Shown: one piece after another, positions 31,584-58,439 of the stretch
How positions within the stretch are numbered: position 1 is the first letter of the stretch
How the letters are laid out: each line of letters starts with the position of its first letter
Assembly: GCA_002007465.1 (NCBI GenBank)
Contig: LNAC01000687.1
Coordinates: forward strand, 431,257 to 495,256
Direction: 5' to 3'
Source: Ailurus styani
Lineage: Eukaryota; Chordata; Mammalia; Carnivora; Ailuridae
Length of the DNA stretch: 64,000 bases
Made by a program: the position numbers and the translations under genes
Notes under the pieces: model-generated
Databases searched by the model: none
What the model saw: the letters and a program-made list of their open reading frames with translations, nothing else
Told to the model about the DNA's origin: nothing

Positions 31584-31782
31584 TTTATTTATTTTAAAGA
31601 TTTTATTTATTTATTTGAGAGAGAGAGAGTGTGTGAGAGAGAGCATGAGAGGGGAGAAGGTCAGAGGGAGAAGCAGACTCCCTGCAGAGCAGGGAGCCCG
31701 ATTCGGGACTCGATCGCAGAACTCCGGGATCATGACCTGAGCCGAAGGCAGTCCTTTAACCAGCTGAGCCACCCAAGGGCCT
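31584..31782 (-). mobile_element. CAN-SINE, minus orientation, with TSD
   Basis: Target duplication ATGGCTAAAGTTTTA at 31569-31583, with a one-base-longer copy at 31783-31798. The GA-repeat body is near 31617-31660. Confidence 0.9.
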
Positions 31783-31839
31783 ATGGCTAAAAGTTTTAAA
31801 TGAAAAACATAAGATCTCCATTTGCATCTGTCTGTATGT

Positions 31840-31887
31840 TTATGTATGTATGTATGTACGTACGTGTGTGTGTGTGTGTGTGTGTAG
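31840..31887. repeat. Microsatellite (GTAT)n(GTAC)n(GT)n
   Basis: TGTATGTATGTATGTACGTA followed by about ten GT units, in the COMT first intron just right of a SINE. Confidence 0.9.
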
Positions 31888-32261
31888 TATTTCTCTACCT
31901 CCAGATGGTATTACCAAATTAATTTATAAAACCCCTTAAAGTAGTTCTAGCTTTATCTAATTGGCTTAGAGAAAAATAAGCACTTAAATAAATGAAATTT
32001 TCCCCGAACTCCCAGAAATATAGGAATCAACTCAACTGTTTTTCAGGTTTATATAATTTGTGTAATCTTTGGTAAGACTAGCTTAATATTGTTGATTTAA
32101 TGAAACAGGTATATCTTCAGTGTTATCAACATTAAATATAATACGAGATACATTTTTATTCTACTTTGGCTTATTAGTCAAATAAGCTAATATTATATCA
32201 ATGTTTAAGATTGCACATATAAATATGATTTTCATCAAACTGAGTTTCTATTCTATTTTCA

Positions 32262-32470
32262 AAGATTTATTTATTTGAGAGAGAGAGTGAGAGAGAGAGA
32301 AAGAAAGAGAGCAGGGGTGAGGAGAGGCAGAGAGAAAAGGAGAGAAAGGACCTCAAGCAGACTCGCTGCTGAGCTAAGAGCCCAATGCAGGGCTGATTCC
32401 ATGACCCCGAGATCATGACCTGAGCTGAAACCAAGAGCGGGTCACCCAGCTGAGCCACTGAGGCATCCCT
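32262..32470 (-). mobile_element. CAN-SINE, minus orientation, diverged
   Basis: AAGATTTATTTATTTGAGAG start and a diverged head GAGCCACTGAGGCATCCC. No clear target duplication was seen. Confidence 0.85.
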
Positions 32471-32502
32471 CAATAATCATCGTGTTTTATAATATATATG
32501 CC

Positions 32503-32602
32503 TCTGAGCACCTGGCTGGCTCAGTCAGTAGAGCATGTTATGACTCTTGATCTTGGGATCATGAGTTCGAGCCCCATCTTGGGGGTAGAGATTACTTAAA
32601 AT
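32503..32602 (+). mobile_element. Older short tRNA-derived SINE
   Basis: Reads GAGCACCTGGCTGGCTCAGT, GTTCGAGCCCCA (B-box-like) and GTAGAGATTACTTAAA. It is the same short subtype as at 28557-28662, opposite orientation. Confidence 0.75.
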
Positions 32603-32644
32603 ATATATGTATATACATAAGTGCTTCTAAAAACTGTCTCCAAA

Positions 32645-32848
32645 GGGCGCTTGGGTGGCTCAGTCATTAAGCATCTGCCCTCGGCTCGGGTCATGATCCT
32701 GGGTCCTGGAATTGAGCCCCACATCAGGCTCCCTGCTCGGGGGGAGGACTGCTTCTCCCTCTCTCACTCCCCCTGCTTGTGTTCTCTCTCTCGCTGTCTC
32801 TCTGTCAACTAAATAAATAAAATCTTTTTAAAAAATTTAAAAAAAAAA
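32645..32848 (+). mobile_element. CAN-SINE with TSD
   Basis: Flanked by AAAAACTGTCTCCAAA (32629-32644 and about 32849-32864). Head GGCGCTTGGGTGGCTCAGTC and tail AAATAAATAAAATCTT. Confidence 0.92.
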
Positions 32849-32997
32849 AAAAACTGTCTCCAAAATCTTTCTGGTAATTTACAAACTTAGAGTTATGCCA
32901 AATTAAGTAAAATAACAGATATTCATTGACTATGTAACTAATGTCTACATAAGATAAAGTGCTGAAACAGTCATTATTAATTATAGTTGAAGTTTTA

Positions 32998-33184
32998 GGG
33001 CGTCTGGGTGACTCAGTTGCTTAAGCATCTGCCTTCAGCTCAGGTTGTGATCCTCAAGTCCTGGGATGAAGCACCCCTACCAACCGAGCAGGGAGCTTGC
33101 TTCTCCCTCTTCCTGTGCACCTCCCCCTGCTCGTGCTGTCTCTTACTCCCTATCTCAAATAAATAAAAAAAATCTTTTAAAAAT
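32998..33184 (+). mobile_element. CAN-SINE
   Basis: Head GGGCGTCTGGGTGACTCAGT, CT-rich body, tail AAATAAATAAAAAAAATC. More diverged than its neighbours. Confidence 0.88.
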
Positions 33185-34181
33185 GTATTTGTACTATTTA
33201 CAGTATATACCTCTATAGATTATGACATGGCATATTCATAAAATTTGCTGATCTGTTACAGAATACTGGTGTATGACTGATGATTCACAATTACCTACTT
33301 CCTAGTTTTCTCTGTAAAATAAAGATTGCAAATGGCTAAAATTTATAATCAGTATATGAAAATAAAACTACAAAGAATAAGAGCGAAGGGAAACAACTTC
33401 GTACACAATTTAAGGAAAAAAACATGTGTTTCACATGAAAAGTATGCAAAGAATGTAGGATTTGTTTTTGTTAAGGAAAGAAACTTTTGTAAAGGAAACT
33501 TTATTCTAAAGTTACATTTTCAAAAAGGGAAAGTATAGGACAAGAACCTGAATGGACATAGGAAGTTGTAGGTCAATGCTGGCTAAGATTAAATGGATTT
33601 GTATATAAAGTTTTTGAAATGAGCTTTACTATCAATAACATACTAATGTAAAACTAGAGTTTGGTTTTCTCTCTGCTAAAGCAACAAAACTTCTTGGATT
33701 ACTGGTCTGCTTATAACAAGAGATCATGAAAGGTTTTTCTTTACCCTTTGAGTAATCTTTACCAACCTTTCCCTTTTGTGGGAACAAAGATTCTCTCCTA
33801 TCAAAATAATTTCCTTGTTTCATGTCACTACCATGTCCTTGATTACGTAAGAGAATCTAGTCTTCTCACTGTCAAAAGAGCCAAGCTGTGATTTTTTTTT
33901 TTAAATCACGTTATCCCCTATATTTACTTGTGAATTTTCATTGTCACTTAAGTTAGGTAAATAACCAAAAAATTGTTTCACAGTGAACTGGGATCTTATT
34001 TAGCCAAGCATTCACACCTTTCGATATTTTTGGCAACTCTGCCTTCCCCAAATCAAATCCTAAATGAAGTTATTTTCTTGATTTCAAACTGGCTTTGGGA
34101 CTTCCTGGAGGGCCTCTAGAAGATCTCAAAGGGTTTGTTCTTTCACCTCGTAAAAGAGAAGAGTTAAACTAAGTAGTTTTA

Positions 34182-34377
34182 ATGTTTTATTTTTTTATTT
34201 TTTAAAATTTTTAAAAATTTGAGAGGGAGACCTCAAGCAGGGGAGCGGCAGAAGGAGAGGGAGAAACAGGCTTCCTGTGGAGCAGGGAGTCCGATGCGGG
34301 GCTTGATCCCAGGACCCCAAGATCATGACCTGACCTGAAGGCAGACACTTAACCGAATGAGCTACCCAGGTGTCCCT
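34182..34377 (-). mobile_element. CAN-SINE, minus orientation, with TSD
   Basis: Direct repeat AAACTAAGTAGTTTTA at 34166-34181 and 34378-34393. Ends GAGCTACCCAGGTGTCCC. Confidence 0.92.
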
Positions 34378-35409
34378 AAAACTAAGTAGTTTTATTGACC
34401 TGTTGGTTTTCATGAAAGTCATTGTCAAATTAAGACATGCTGCTTAACCCTCCAAAAGTTGTATTTGTGAGTAGATGTTATTAATATCAGGATGTCAGAA
34501 TTTACATAAAGTTCCTATAAATTTGTGAGTGACTTCACTGACTGTGAAATACTCTGGTATAATGTTATCAGTCATCATTCCCGTTAATACTTTAAATGGT
34601 GTGTATGTTATAGAAACAACCAAGTTTCCTCGTCAGTTATGTTATTTTTGTAAGCGACTTCCACCAAGTCTTTAACCCCTGGCCACTTTAAGTCTTTGTC
34701 ACCCACAGATAGCTTTTGTTTGGCTCTAATTCTTCTATAAAAACATTTGCAATCAGTTATAGGCCAGAGTGCTTCGTCTTCAACAGAAAGATACTGTCTC
34801 GGAGACCCATGGAGAGAACTATGACAGGTACCTGGGGTACAGACTTCTGGTGGCCTTGCTTTGATAACTCTGAGATCATCCCATGGGACTAAGTAAGGAG
34901 CTCCAGAACTCTAGTGGAGAAACCAATGGGCTCGTGAAACTAGACAAGAATTAACTAAATGCAACTGGATGAACTGATAAGAGATGATTATAATTTTATA
35001 TGGCTTTTTTCTGGAATATTCTTGGCTCATTAGTGTTCTATTTTCTGGATATAGAAAACACAATTTCTCTTTTCTATTAAGCTATCTACGAGTCATCCCA
35101 TTCTAGCAAGTTATATTTTTTTGTAAACAAAATTGAAGAATTTATCTTCTTCTCCCTGCTTGATTCCTCCCAAAGTTGGAAAATATTTTTGAGTATTCTT
35201 ATTTTCACGGGAATATAGTTATCTGCATAGGTTCAATAAAAATCTGTCCTCTTTGTGATAGGACATAATTTTAAAACGTTGGTTACATAACCAAGGAATG
35301 TCATGTTTGAAAATGATGCATGGTATCACACAACCAGGAGGTTTTGAGGAACTGCAGTCGACTTTACAAGGAGCAATGCTTACAAAGCTGTCTTGAAAAA
35401 ACCATCCCC

Positions 35410-35636
35410 GGGGCGCCTGGTGGCTCAGTGGGTTAAGCCTCTGCCTTCAGCTCAGGTCGTGATCTCAGGGTCCTGGGATCCAGCCCCCATTGGGCTCTCT
35501 GCTCAGTGGGGAGCCTGCTTCCCCCTCTCCCTCTGCCTGCCTCTCTGCCTGCTTGTGATCTCTCTCTCTCTCTCTGTGTCAAATAAATAAAGTCTTAAAA
35601 AAAAAAAAAAAGAAAGAAAGAAAGAAAGAAAAAAAC
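35410..35636 (+). mobile_element. CAN-SINE with GAAA-expanded tail
   Basis: Head GGGCGCCTGGTGGCTCAGTG, body with CTGCTTGTGATCTCTCTCTC as in musteloid SINEs, tail AAATAAATAAAGTCTT followed by an A-run and (GAAA)n. It is close to an intact consensus, so probably young. Confidence 0.92.
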
Positions 35637-35979
35637 AGTCTGGTATTTAGCTTAGAGGTTCCCAGCCTTAAAAGTGAGTAAGGAAGGTCACTTCCTGGCA
35701 GAACCAGGAACCCTAAGATATTTGGGGGACCTTGAGAAGAGACGAATTCACCCAAATCTATAGGTGATGTCTGATAGCAAGTTCTTGCTTTGGCTTCCTA
35801 GCCTTGAAAGGCTTTTACAATTCCAGTCTGAGCTTCCCCATGAAAAGTTCCACAAAGCAACATTAGCAAGGCCTATGCGGTCAATTGCTAGTTTGCTGTA
35901 CTTAAGTGAATAATCAGGCCAAATTTAAAGAGACCAGAATTATTTTGTAAACCAGGATAATCTTCCTTTGACTATCTTT

Positions 35980-36206
35980 TTTTTAAAAAAAAGATTTACT
36001 TATTTATTTGAGAGAGAGAGTGTGTGGGCACCCACGAGTCGGGGTTGGAGACACAGGAAGTGGGGGGAGATAGACAGAAAAGCAGGCTCCCTGCCAAGCA
36101 TGGAGCCTGACGGACACTGGGCTGGAGGACTGGATCCCACAACCCGGAGATTACCACGTGGGATGAAATCAAGAGTTGGACACTTAACTGAGCCTCCCAG
36201 GCGCCC
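35980..36206 (-). mobile_element. CAN-SINE, minus orientation, with TSD
   Basis: Flanked by CTTCCTTTGACTATCTTT (35962-35979) and a copy differing at one base (36207-36224). Confidence 0.92.
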
Positions 36207-38404
36207 CTTCCTTTCACTATCTTTGATCCAAAAGGGAAACAGCTCTAGAGGGAAATGTTATGTCTCAATGGGGAAAAATAATACACCCTTGTGGTTTATC
36301 AGATTTTAATCCTGTTTATTGTGTTTGAGGTTTTACTATACTACCTGTGTCTGGGACTGCCATCCTGCCATATTACACATTTTGTCAGCCCTTACCAAAC
36401 CCTCAGTTCTAGTTTCCTTCAGTATCTGGCTACAACGCTCCAAATCAATGTTTTCAATTTTTCCTCCTTCCCTCTTAACTTGGCATCACTGAGAACTAAA
36501 ACCTGACTACGCAGGCCCTTCCTGGGACTCCGGTTATCTTGCTGCCGCCCCTTTATCTCCAGGATCTGAAAAAGTCCCTCACGCTGAAGCACGCAGACAG
36601 CTTGATATAACCTTCAAAGAGCTCGTCACCGCAACAAATGGTGTGTGCCCGCCTTCGTTCAGGGAGCTGCGACTGTATGGGCCACTCCTAGCCCACGGAA
36701 ACTCCCACATCTTCCATGTTCGGCTCTGGAAAATAACCCTGACTGTGACACTGATGGCTAGACTGTCACTACAAACAAATTACAAACTGAGAGATTCACT
36801 CGATTGGTCTTCATCCCATAATCTAGAGATGTTTATGCATCAATGGCTAAACTCGTCCCAACTGGCCACCCGCAGGGATCAAAAACCAGGTTTACGTTCA
36901 GTTCTGACCATCATCCTTTGCTTTCCTTTCTGTTTCCATAGAAATGTCCCTCATTAAATGCCTGATCACTGGAATCATCCAGCAATTATCCTCTAATACC
37001 AAGTCCCAACAGTTGGCTCAAAGGTGATCGAATGGAAAACAGGCTTCTATTATTCAGCAGACAGAACATCTCTTCTTTCCTTCAACAGAGGGGACTTGCC
37101 GAAGACTCTCTCTCCTTGACCAAACTCTATCCAGCCTTCTCTGAGCCTTCAGAATTCTCAATTAGGTCTCAACCTTGGCCTATGAAGACTTGAACAAACA
37201 CTAAATAGTGTCTAACAGCTAAAGGCTGCACCCTTAGGATGACCTTGGCCTCCCTGAGGTACGTGACAGAGAAGTCAAGGGTTCCAAAAGAAATGACTAT
37301 TTCAGCCAACACCTGAGGATAGGGCTCCATCTCCCAGCCTCAGTAGAAGCAGGGAAGCCTAACTTCCATCAGCATCACTCAGCATATCCAAATGGGTGTC
37401 ACAAGGGTCACAAGGACAAACCGCCTCTTCCCACTTTTGTAATTTCTCATTTCCCTGACTCACTCAAGTCCTGTCCTTCCCATCCCCTGCCCACACACTT
37501 AACTCTCCCTTTAAAAGTGCCTCTGAACAAATCCAAATGGAGCTCAGCTCTTTCCCCTACTGTCGTCCTTAGTTACTGAATAAAATCTGTCCTTACTGCT
37601 GTAACCACCATCCAGCTGTGTTCCTCTATGGCAACCCTCTCGTCACTAGGCCTGGCACTGCTCCACAGAGGGCTTCTGGGAGTTGGGAGGCAGCAGGCAG
37701 TCAGAGAAGTTCAGGCCCCAGCAATTGGTCAAGAAAAGTCCCTGACTCTTATAACTTGAAAAGCTGGTATGTCATCCTCTTTCTCAACATTCTCACGTGG
37801 GGATGAGGGCTCACCACCTAGACCCAGTCCTGCGGGGTGTTGCGCTCTGGTCACTTCCTTTCTGGGGTGGCAGCCCCTCCCCTGAAAGGAAAAGCCTGGG
37901 GGTACCCCAAGTTTTCTAGGGGAAAACCTGTTGGAAAGATCATTGAGCCCCTCAGGGCCTGGATGCCCACAATTCTCCCAAACCCAAGGTTCTGATCCCT
38001 GCTCAAAGACCAAGTGTGACCCTCCCTTGCTGAGTCAGACCCTGACTCTGAAAGCCCATCGAGTCAAAGCCCTCCCCAGGAGACAGCCCCCACCGTAGGG
38101 TATGGATCCCCACACGTGGCTGGATCCCCTATCCTCGTCTGGAACCCTATGGCCAAGTCGGATCTTCCCACTCCAACACAGATCTTCCACTGCCTCAGCC
38201 TAGTCTGGTACCTCAGCCCCTTCTTTTCTGTCCAGGGACTCCCACCCAAGGTCGGATCCTTTCACACGGGTTCTAATTTGCCTCCCCGCATCCGGAGCTC
38301 CTCACCCTAGGAGAGACCCCCAGATCCCCCGCCCCGGATTAGATCCGCCCCAGGTCCAGAGACCCAGCCCAGGCCGGATCCCCGCGGCCCGCCAGCGCTC
38401 TCAC

Positions 38405-38496
38405 CTCGCTCTAGGCGGCGGCGTCCTTGGTCTGGAGGACCCGCCCCGAGCCGGCGCGCAGGCAGCGCGGCGGACAGCCCCGGGCTGCTGTACGGC
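38405..38496 (-). other. COMT: COMT first exon (5'UTR), partial, cut by gap
   Basis: Reading the minus strand out of the N run, the sequence passes GCTGTCCGCCGCGCTGCCTG and then CTCGGGGCGGGTCC, closely resembling the 5'UTR of the human membrane-bound COMT mRNA as recalled. It ends at a strong donor AGCGAG/GTGAGAG (GT at 38404-38403). It is non-coding. The transcription start is inside the gap or beyond it. Confidence 0.72.
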
Positions 38497-38680
38497 NNNN
38501 NNNNNNNNNNNNNNNNNNNNNNNNNNNNNNNNNNNNNNNNNNNNNNNNNNNNNNNNNNNNNNNNNNNNNNNNNNNNNNNNNNNNNNNNNNNNNNNNNNNN
38601 NNNNNNNNNNNNNNNNNNNNNNNNNNNNNNNNNNNNNNNNNNNNNNNNNNNNNNNNNNNNNNNNNNNNNNNNNNNNNNNN
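38497..38680. other. Assembly gap (184 N) in the shared promoter
   Basis: A run of N inside the CpG island. It probably contains the COMT transcription start and TXNRD2 exon 1 with the start codon and mitochondrial targeting peptide, because no TXNRD2 exon 1 could be recognised on either side. Confidence 0.7.
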
Positions 38681-41152
38681 GGGGTGCTCCCGCCAGGGGT
38701 TGTCCACGTGGGGGTGTCCCCGCGAGCCCCAGTTGGCTGGGACAGCAGTCTGCCGGCTTCCACCCACCCCGAGCCCCCTTTCCAGATGCGGAGACAGTGG
38801 CGGAACCCCGCGGGAGGTTCTGCTGGTTAAAATGATCTGTGCTCGCTGCCGCACCCCCCCCCCAGCCCGATATTAACTATAGTCCTGATGATGGTGGTGG
38901 CGGCTCCCTCCTAAGGTTGCCAGACGCCATCACGCGCAGATCCCACTAGTCAGACCTGGCTGCTTCCTCCCCCGAGACCCTAGTGGCCGCACACAGCAGG
39001 TGCTCAGTCCGTGCACTGCCTGGAGTCTCTGAAGGGACGCTTGCAAACTGATGCGCAGCAAGCCCTCACTGCCTGCAGAGCTTCGCCAGTGCCCTGGGGT
39101 GGGGGACAGTACCTGCCTTGTCCTCCTGGAGCCACTAAGGATCACCAACAAAACCAGGATCATTTATAGGAACACCAGGCACAGGGGGCGGTGCCAAGGC
39201 TCCAGAACAGGGACTGACTGGGTGCTGAGTCATATGCCCAGCCTTGCAGGACGGGCTCCCCAGTACCAGGCACAGGGTCACCACACTTGCCATGGTGACA
39301 TGGCCAGCCCCACATGTGATGATGTGCCCCCCACCACATGCCTGTTCGATGACCAGGCCCCCAGACCTTGCCCCTGGTTGCCTCCCTGTGGGGCACGAGT
39401 ATTGAGGGGCCTGTGCAAGGAAGGGATAAGGCCTCCTTCACGGGAGGGAGAGTGCAGGGTGCTTGGCCAGCCGTGGAATGAAGCTAACAGTGGATGTGGA
39501 AGGGCAAAGCTGTATGCTGCTGTGGCCTGGGGGACCCTTGGGCCTGCGGAGTCCTGGGAAAAGGGGAGATAGCATTGCCCTTAGGGTGGCTTTGCTGGCC
39601 CCTGGGACCTTGGCCAAGGGACCCCCAGTCTTTGAAAGCATCCTTGCTGCATGAGTCAGGTGAGATGTTCCTGAGGATAGCAGCTGTGCGGTGGGGCCCT
39701 CACCCCATCTGATGCAAGTAAAAGATGCTGCTGCTGCCATTACAAGTCCAAGGCCCTTCAGGCCACTGTAACCTTGGCCTTGCAGCAGAGTGGGATGGCC
39801 GTGGGGTGACGCTTTTTGTTTCCAGATGGGCAGCACCAGACACTCTGTCCCCGTGGTCCTTGGGCAGCAAGGAGAAGGAAGCCCCAAGGCTAGAGCTTAC
39901 TTAGCTGTAGTGGTGAGGGGCTGACAGGGCCTGGGCCGAGTGCCAACCCCCAACAAGCATGCACAGGGGCTGAACGCAGCTTTCCAGCTGAGAGCAGGGA
40001 GGCACATGTGCTATCCCAGGCTTGGGGATGTGGCCCACACCACTCCTGAACAGGAACCAGAGTGACACTATCGCTGGTGTCACCTCTCCCCTAACACCTG
40101 CTACCAGGAAAGAATGTGCAGTGGGGAGGACAGCTCGGGAGGACTCCCAAGGTGGCTCCCTGAGGCGGTCAGCGAGCCTGTGGACACATAGCAAAGCCTC
40201 CACTGGCCCTCCAAGAGTAGCGCACCATTCACTTGGCCTTGCCACACTTGCGGGGAGCAGAAAATTAAAGGACAGTGGGCTCAGTGCAAAGAAGACAAGC
40301 ATTTCTGGGACTGAGCCCGGGACGTGAGGTGGGGAAGGTGACGCTGAAAGACTGCTCCAGGCACTGGTGTGTCATGTCCCCAGGTAGCCCCCTCAGAGCA
40401 GCACCCGCCCCATCTGCCTTCCCCATCCTTAAGGTAGGGTCCTCGTCTAAGTGTTTATCTGACTGAGAGGGCTCCAGGGTATGGACTGCAGGCAGGGACA
40501 GCAAACCCACAAAGATAAGCTCAGTTGCTCGCCCTGCCCTGTGCCTGATAGCAGGCAGAGGGGACACAGTGTGGAGCTGGGGACAGTTGGAGCTAGCCGG
40601 GGACCCTGCTCTGTCAGCAGGAAGGACCAGCATCAGCACCTGCAATGGAAGGTAGGGGCATTGTCCTGGGCAAAAGCTTCGCGTCCCCCTCTCCCCAGCC
40701 CGGAGCAGCCCGAAGGGAGAGACGCCGCCCTGCCTAGCAGGCACATGCTCCCCGGGGCCCAGCAGCTGCTTCTCTCCAAACAGCAGTCTGTCTTGGGTTC
40801 TTTGGGCTCCTATCAAAGCCACCAGAATAACTGACAAAAGTTGAGGCTTCTTCAGAGCTCCTCTGGTTTAATTTGGAATTGGGTTCCCTTTGGACGGGCT
40901 GTTTGAAACAAGCTGCGGCTCCATTCGGTCCCATGTTTGCCTGTGCACCATCTCAGGTGCCCTCAGATGGGGTGGGCACAAAGCCACCCCGGACCGCCAC
41001 AGGTTGGAAGCTTGGCTCCAATAACACAGATCCCGTACCACATTTAACTGGGCAGAGCTGCTTGCCTTTTGGAAACCATGCAGCACCCTGTAGGTCTGTG
41101 GCCCAGACTTGTCCTGGCCCTTCCACTCACCTCTCCCCCCTTTACCTAGCAG
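38681..41152 (+). other. TXNRD2 first intron (left part)
   Basis: Begins in the CpG-rich promoter region and then becomes unique intronic sequence up to the acceptor at 41152. No young SINE or extra exon was recognised. Confidence 0.6.
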
Positions 41153-56351
<15,199 letters not shown>

Positions 56352-56395
56352 GTAAGACCTGATGTGTGCCTTAATGGTGATCTTTGGTTTTTGTT

Positions 56396-56592
56396 TTTGT
56401 TTTTTTTTAAGATTTTATTTATTTATTTGACAGAGACACAGCAAGAGAGGGAACACAAGTGGGGGGAGTGGGAGAGGGAGAAACAGCCATCCCGATGAGC
56501 AGGGAGCCCAATGCGGGCCTCGATGCCAGGACCCTGGGATCATGACCTGAGCCGAAGGCAGACGCTTAACGACTGAGCCCCCCATGTGCCCC
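56396..56592 (-). mobile_element. CAN-SINE, minus orientation
   Basis: T-run, AAGATTTTATTTATTTATTT, AG-rich body, and a diverged end GAGCCCCCCATGTGCCCC. It begins only about 45 bp after a TXNRD2 donor site. Confidence 0.9.
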
Positions 56593-58059
56593 TGGCGATC
56601 CTGTTTTGTTCAGGGTTGCAAACATCAGAGCCATTTAGAACCACACGTTGGTCCTCTCTCCTTAGTGCATTCTTTCCTCTCTACGTGAGAGAAGGACAGG
56701 GAGCCTGGTGCTTGTGCCCCTTGGTAGGGCTGTTGACTGTCTTGGAAGTGATGACCCGTGGATCACTAAATGCATCACCCACTGTCTCGGGCACTGGTTT
56801 TCAAATGGTTCCGGAGCCCCTGGCTTCCAATGGGTCCCATCAGGGACATCACAGAGGGAGGATATTCAAGGAGGAAAAAGTAAGGCCAGGTCTTCAGGGA
56901 AAGCTGTTGGCCTCTCTGCAGGCCTTGATTAAACATCCCCTTTCCCGTGGCTTGAACCTTGGGCTTCTCTGAGATGCAGCAAAGTCTCCAAAGTTTGCAG
57001 AAACCATAGCCCAGGAAATGAGACGTGTGGTGTGTGAGCAGTTTTACACTCCCTTGAGCGGGTGTTAATGCACTAAATGCATTTCCTGGACCCACGGAGG
57101 GAGCTGTTGGGGGCCTCCAGGTCCACACAGGCCCTGGGAGTGGCGTCTTGGGGACCCCATGCTCTCAGGGACTGGAAGGGCCACCAGAGGGCAGCAGAGG
57201 CTTGGTCGTCAGCAGGCTCTCAGCTGCCTTGGGACTTGCGTTTGGGAAAACACAGGTGGCAAAGTGTGCCAGGGAGGATGGGCATGTGTCACAAGCGTAC
57301 ATGTAGGGCAGTGTGTATGAATGAGCATGTGTGTGCTCTCCTTATCGCTCCTTCCCACTTCCTGAGGCATCTCTGGTCGGGGTTGTGGTTTGATTCCCTT
57401 GAATGGATGTGCTGTGGTTTATCTTTCCAGGACTCACGAGCATCTCACTAGGCTCTTTTTGTTGGCATTATGAAATGCTGCAGTCAACACCTTTGGTGTG
57501 CACCTTATCTGCTGTCCCAGTGGTTCTTACGTGTCCTACACACCCGTCAGGGGGTTTCCTGTAAGCAGAAAACCCAGGTACAGGGCTTCACACGTCCTGC
57601 TAGCAGGTGCTCCCTCCTGGTGGGCTGCCTGCCGTTTCCAGGTGCACCTCTGCCTGCTCCCCACTTCCCCCTAGTCGGGCCGGGCCATCGGCTTTTTCAT
57701 GAGCTGTGAAACAGGAAGGAGCCTCTCCTCCTGCTGCCGGGGCGGGGGTGAATGCCACTTGTTTCTGTCCAAGGCATGTATGGTCCCTCCAGTGACTACT
57801 GTCAAGTTCACGCAGGCTTGGATCCCTCTGTCATGTTCTACCGGCTCCCGAGGCTGTGCTTTCTCTTATTCGGTGATGTTATTTCATACAGAAGTTCGTA
57901 ATTTTCACACTGTGACACTGATCACTTTTTTCCTTGATGCTGAAATGTCTGGGTTATCTGTTCTTCTATCTTTAGCTCACTAATGGGTTAAATGTGACCT
58001 GATTCTATTTGCACTTGCTATTTTTATTCGACGTTTTGTGTATTTACTAGCCGTTTAAA

Positions 58060-58132
58060 ACTGAGTGTGTTTGTGAATGTGTGAGTGTGTGTGAGAGTGA
58101 GTGTGTGTGTGTGTGTGTGTGTGTGTTGTGAG
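58060..58132. repeat. GT-rich microsatellite
   Basis: Interrupted GTGTGTGAGAGTGAGTG units followed by about 13 pure GT units. Confidence 0.9.
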
Positions 58133-58439
58133 TTTGGCCTACTTTCTATCTAGTTTTTCTTTTTTCTTATCTGTTCCTTATCTTCTGGCTGTTTTGCGTG
58201 CTAGGGCTGTGATCCCAGGCCATTTCAATTGCACATTTTCTTGGCTTGTCATGTCATTTCACTTGCGTGATGTACAAATGGTTTTTTATTTTTTATTTTT
58301 TTTAACCTACCTTAGATCTTTCTTTACACTTAATGACTTTTAGATTTATTGCATGTTCGGGAAGGCCTGCTCCACCCCCAAGATTGCTTTTGAAAAAGAG
58401 CCCCTGTATTTTCCTTTAGGGCTTCCATAGGTTGGATTT

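Larger units (their letters stand above)
34394..37640 (+). mobile_element. Degenerate LTR-retrovirus-like relic (low certainty)
   Basis: AT-rich non-SINE sequence that reads like decayed endogenous retroviral interior, followed at about 37030-37640 by LTR-like text: a CT-rich stretch, TTAACTCTCCCTTTAAAA and an AATAAA at 37579 shortly before its end. No intact frame remains and it is interrupted by two SINEs. The class was not determined. It may extend left to about 31800. Confidence 0.4.
23952..38404 (-). other. COMT first intron(s), repeat-rich; soluble-COMT promoter expected near its exon-proximal end
   Basis: 14.4 kb between the 5'UTR exon donor at 38404 and the start-codon exon. By analogy with human, the promoter for the soluble form would lie within roughly the 23950-25300 end, but no decisive motif was seen. 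23952-26040 and 28670-29990 are largely unique. 26560-36210 is dominated by an L1, CAN-SINEs and an ERV-like relic. 37640-38300 is unique. A further 5'UTR exon probably exists but was not located. Confidence 0.6.
38300..38880. promoter_or_regulatory. CpG-rich head-to-head COMT/TXNRD2 promoter region
   Basis: CpG density rises sharply around the N run, with the COMT first exon leaving to the left and TXNRD2 lying to the right. In human the two genes share a bidirectional promoter with overlapping first exons. The same arrangement is inferred here. No TATA box is evident. The core is not sequenced. Confidence 0.65.

Noticed and set aside
32503..32602. tRNA gene (A/B-box-like text in SINE heads)
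   Set aside because: These are tRNA-derived SINEs, without a foldable full cloverleaf and with SINE bodies or old tails attached.
36643..36957. Novel 104-aa protein
   Set aside because: Sits in an AT-rich repeat-like region resembling an ERV relic, with no splice context or neighbouring coding evidence.
38418..38496. Plus-strand reading AAASLVWRTRPEPARRQRGG as TXNRD2 exon 1
   Set aside because: Vaguely like an Arg-rich targeting peptide, but there is no ATG, a TAG lies just upstream, and the same bases match the COMT 5'UTR with a donor on the other strand.
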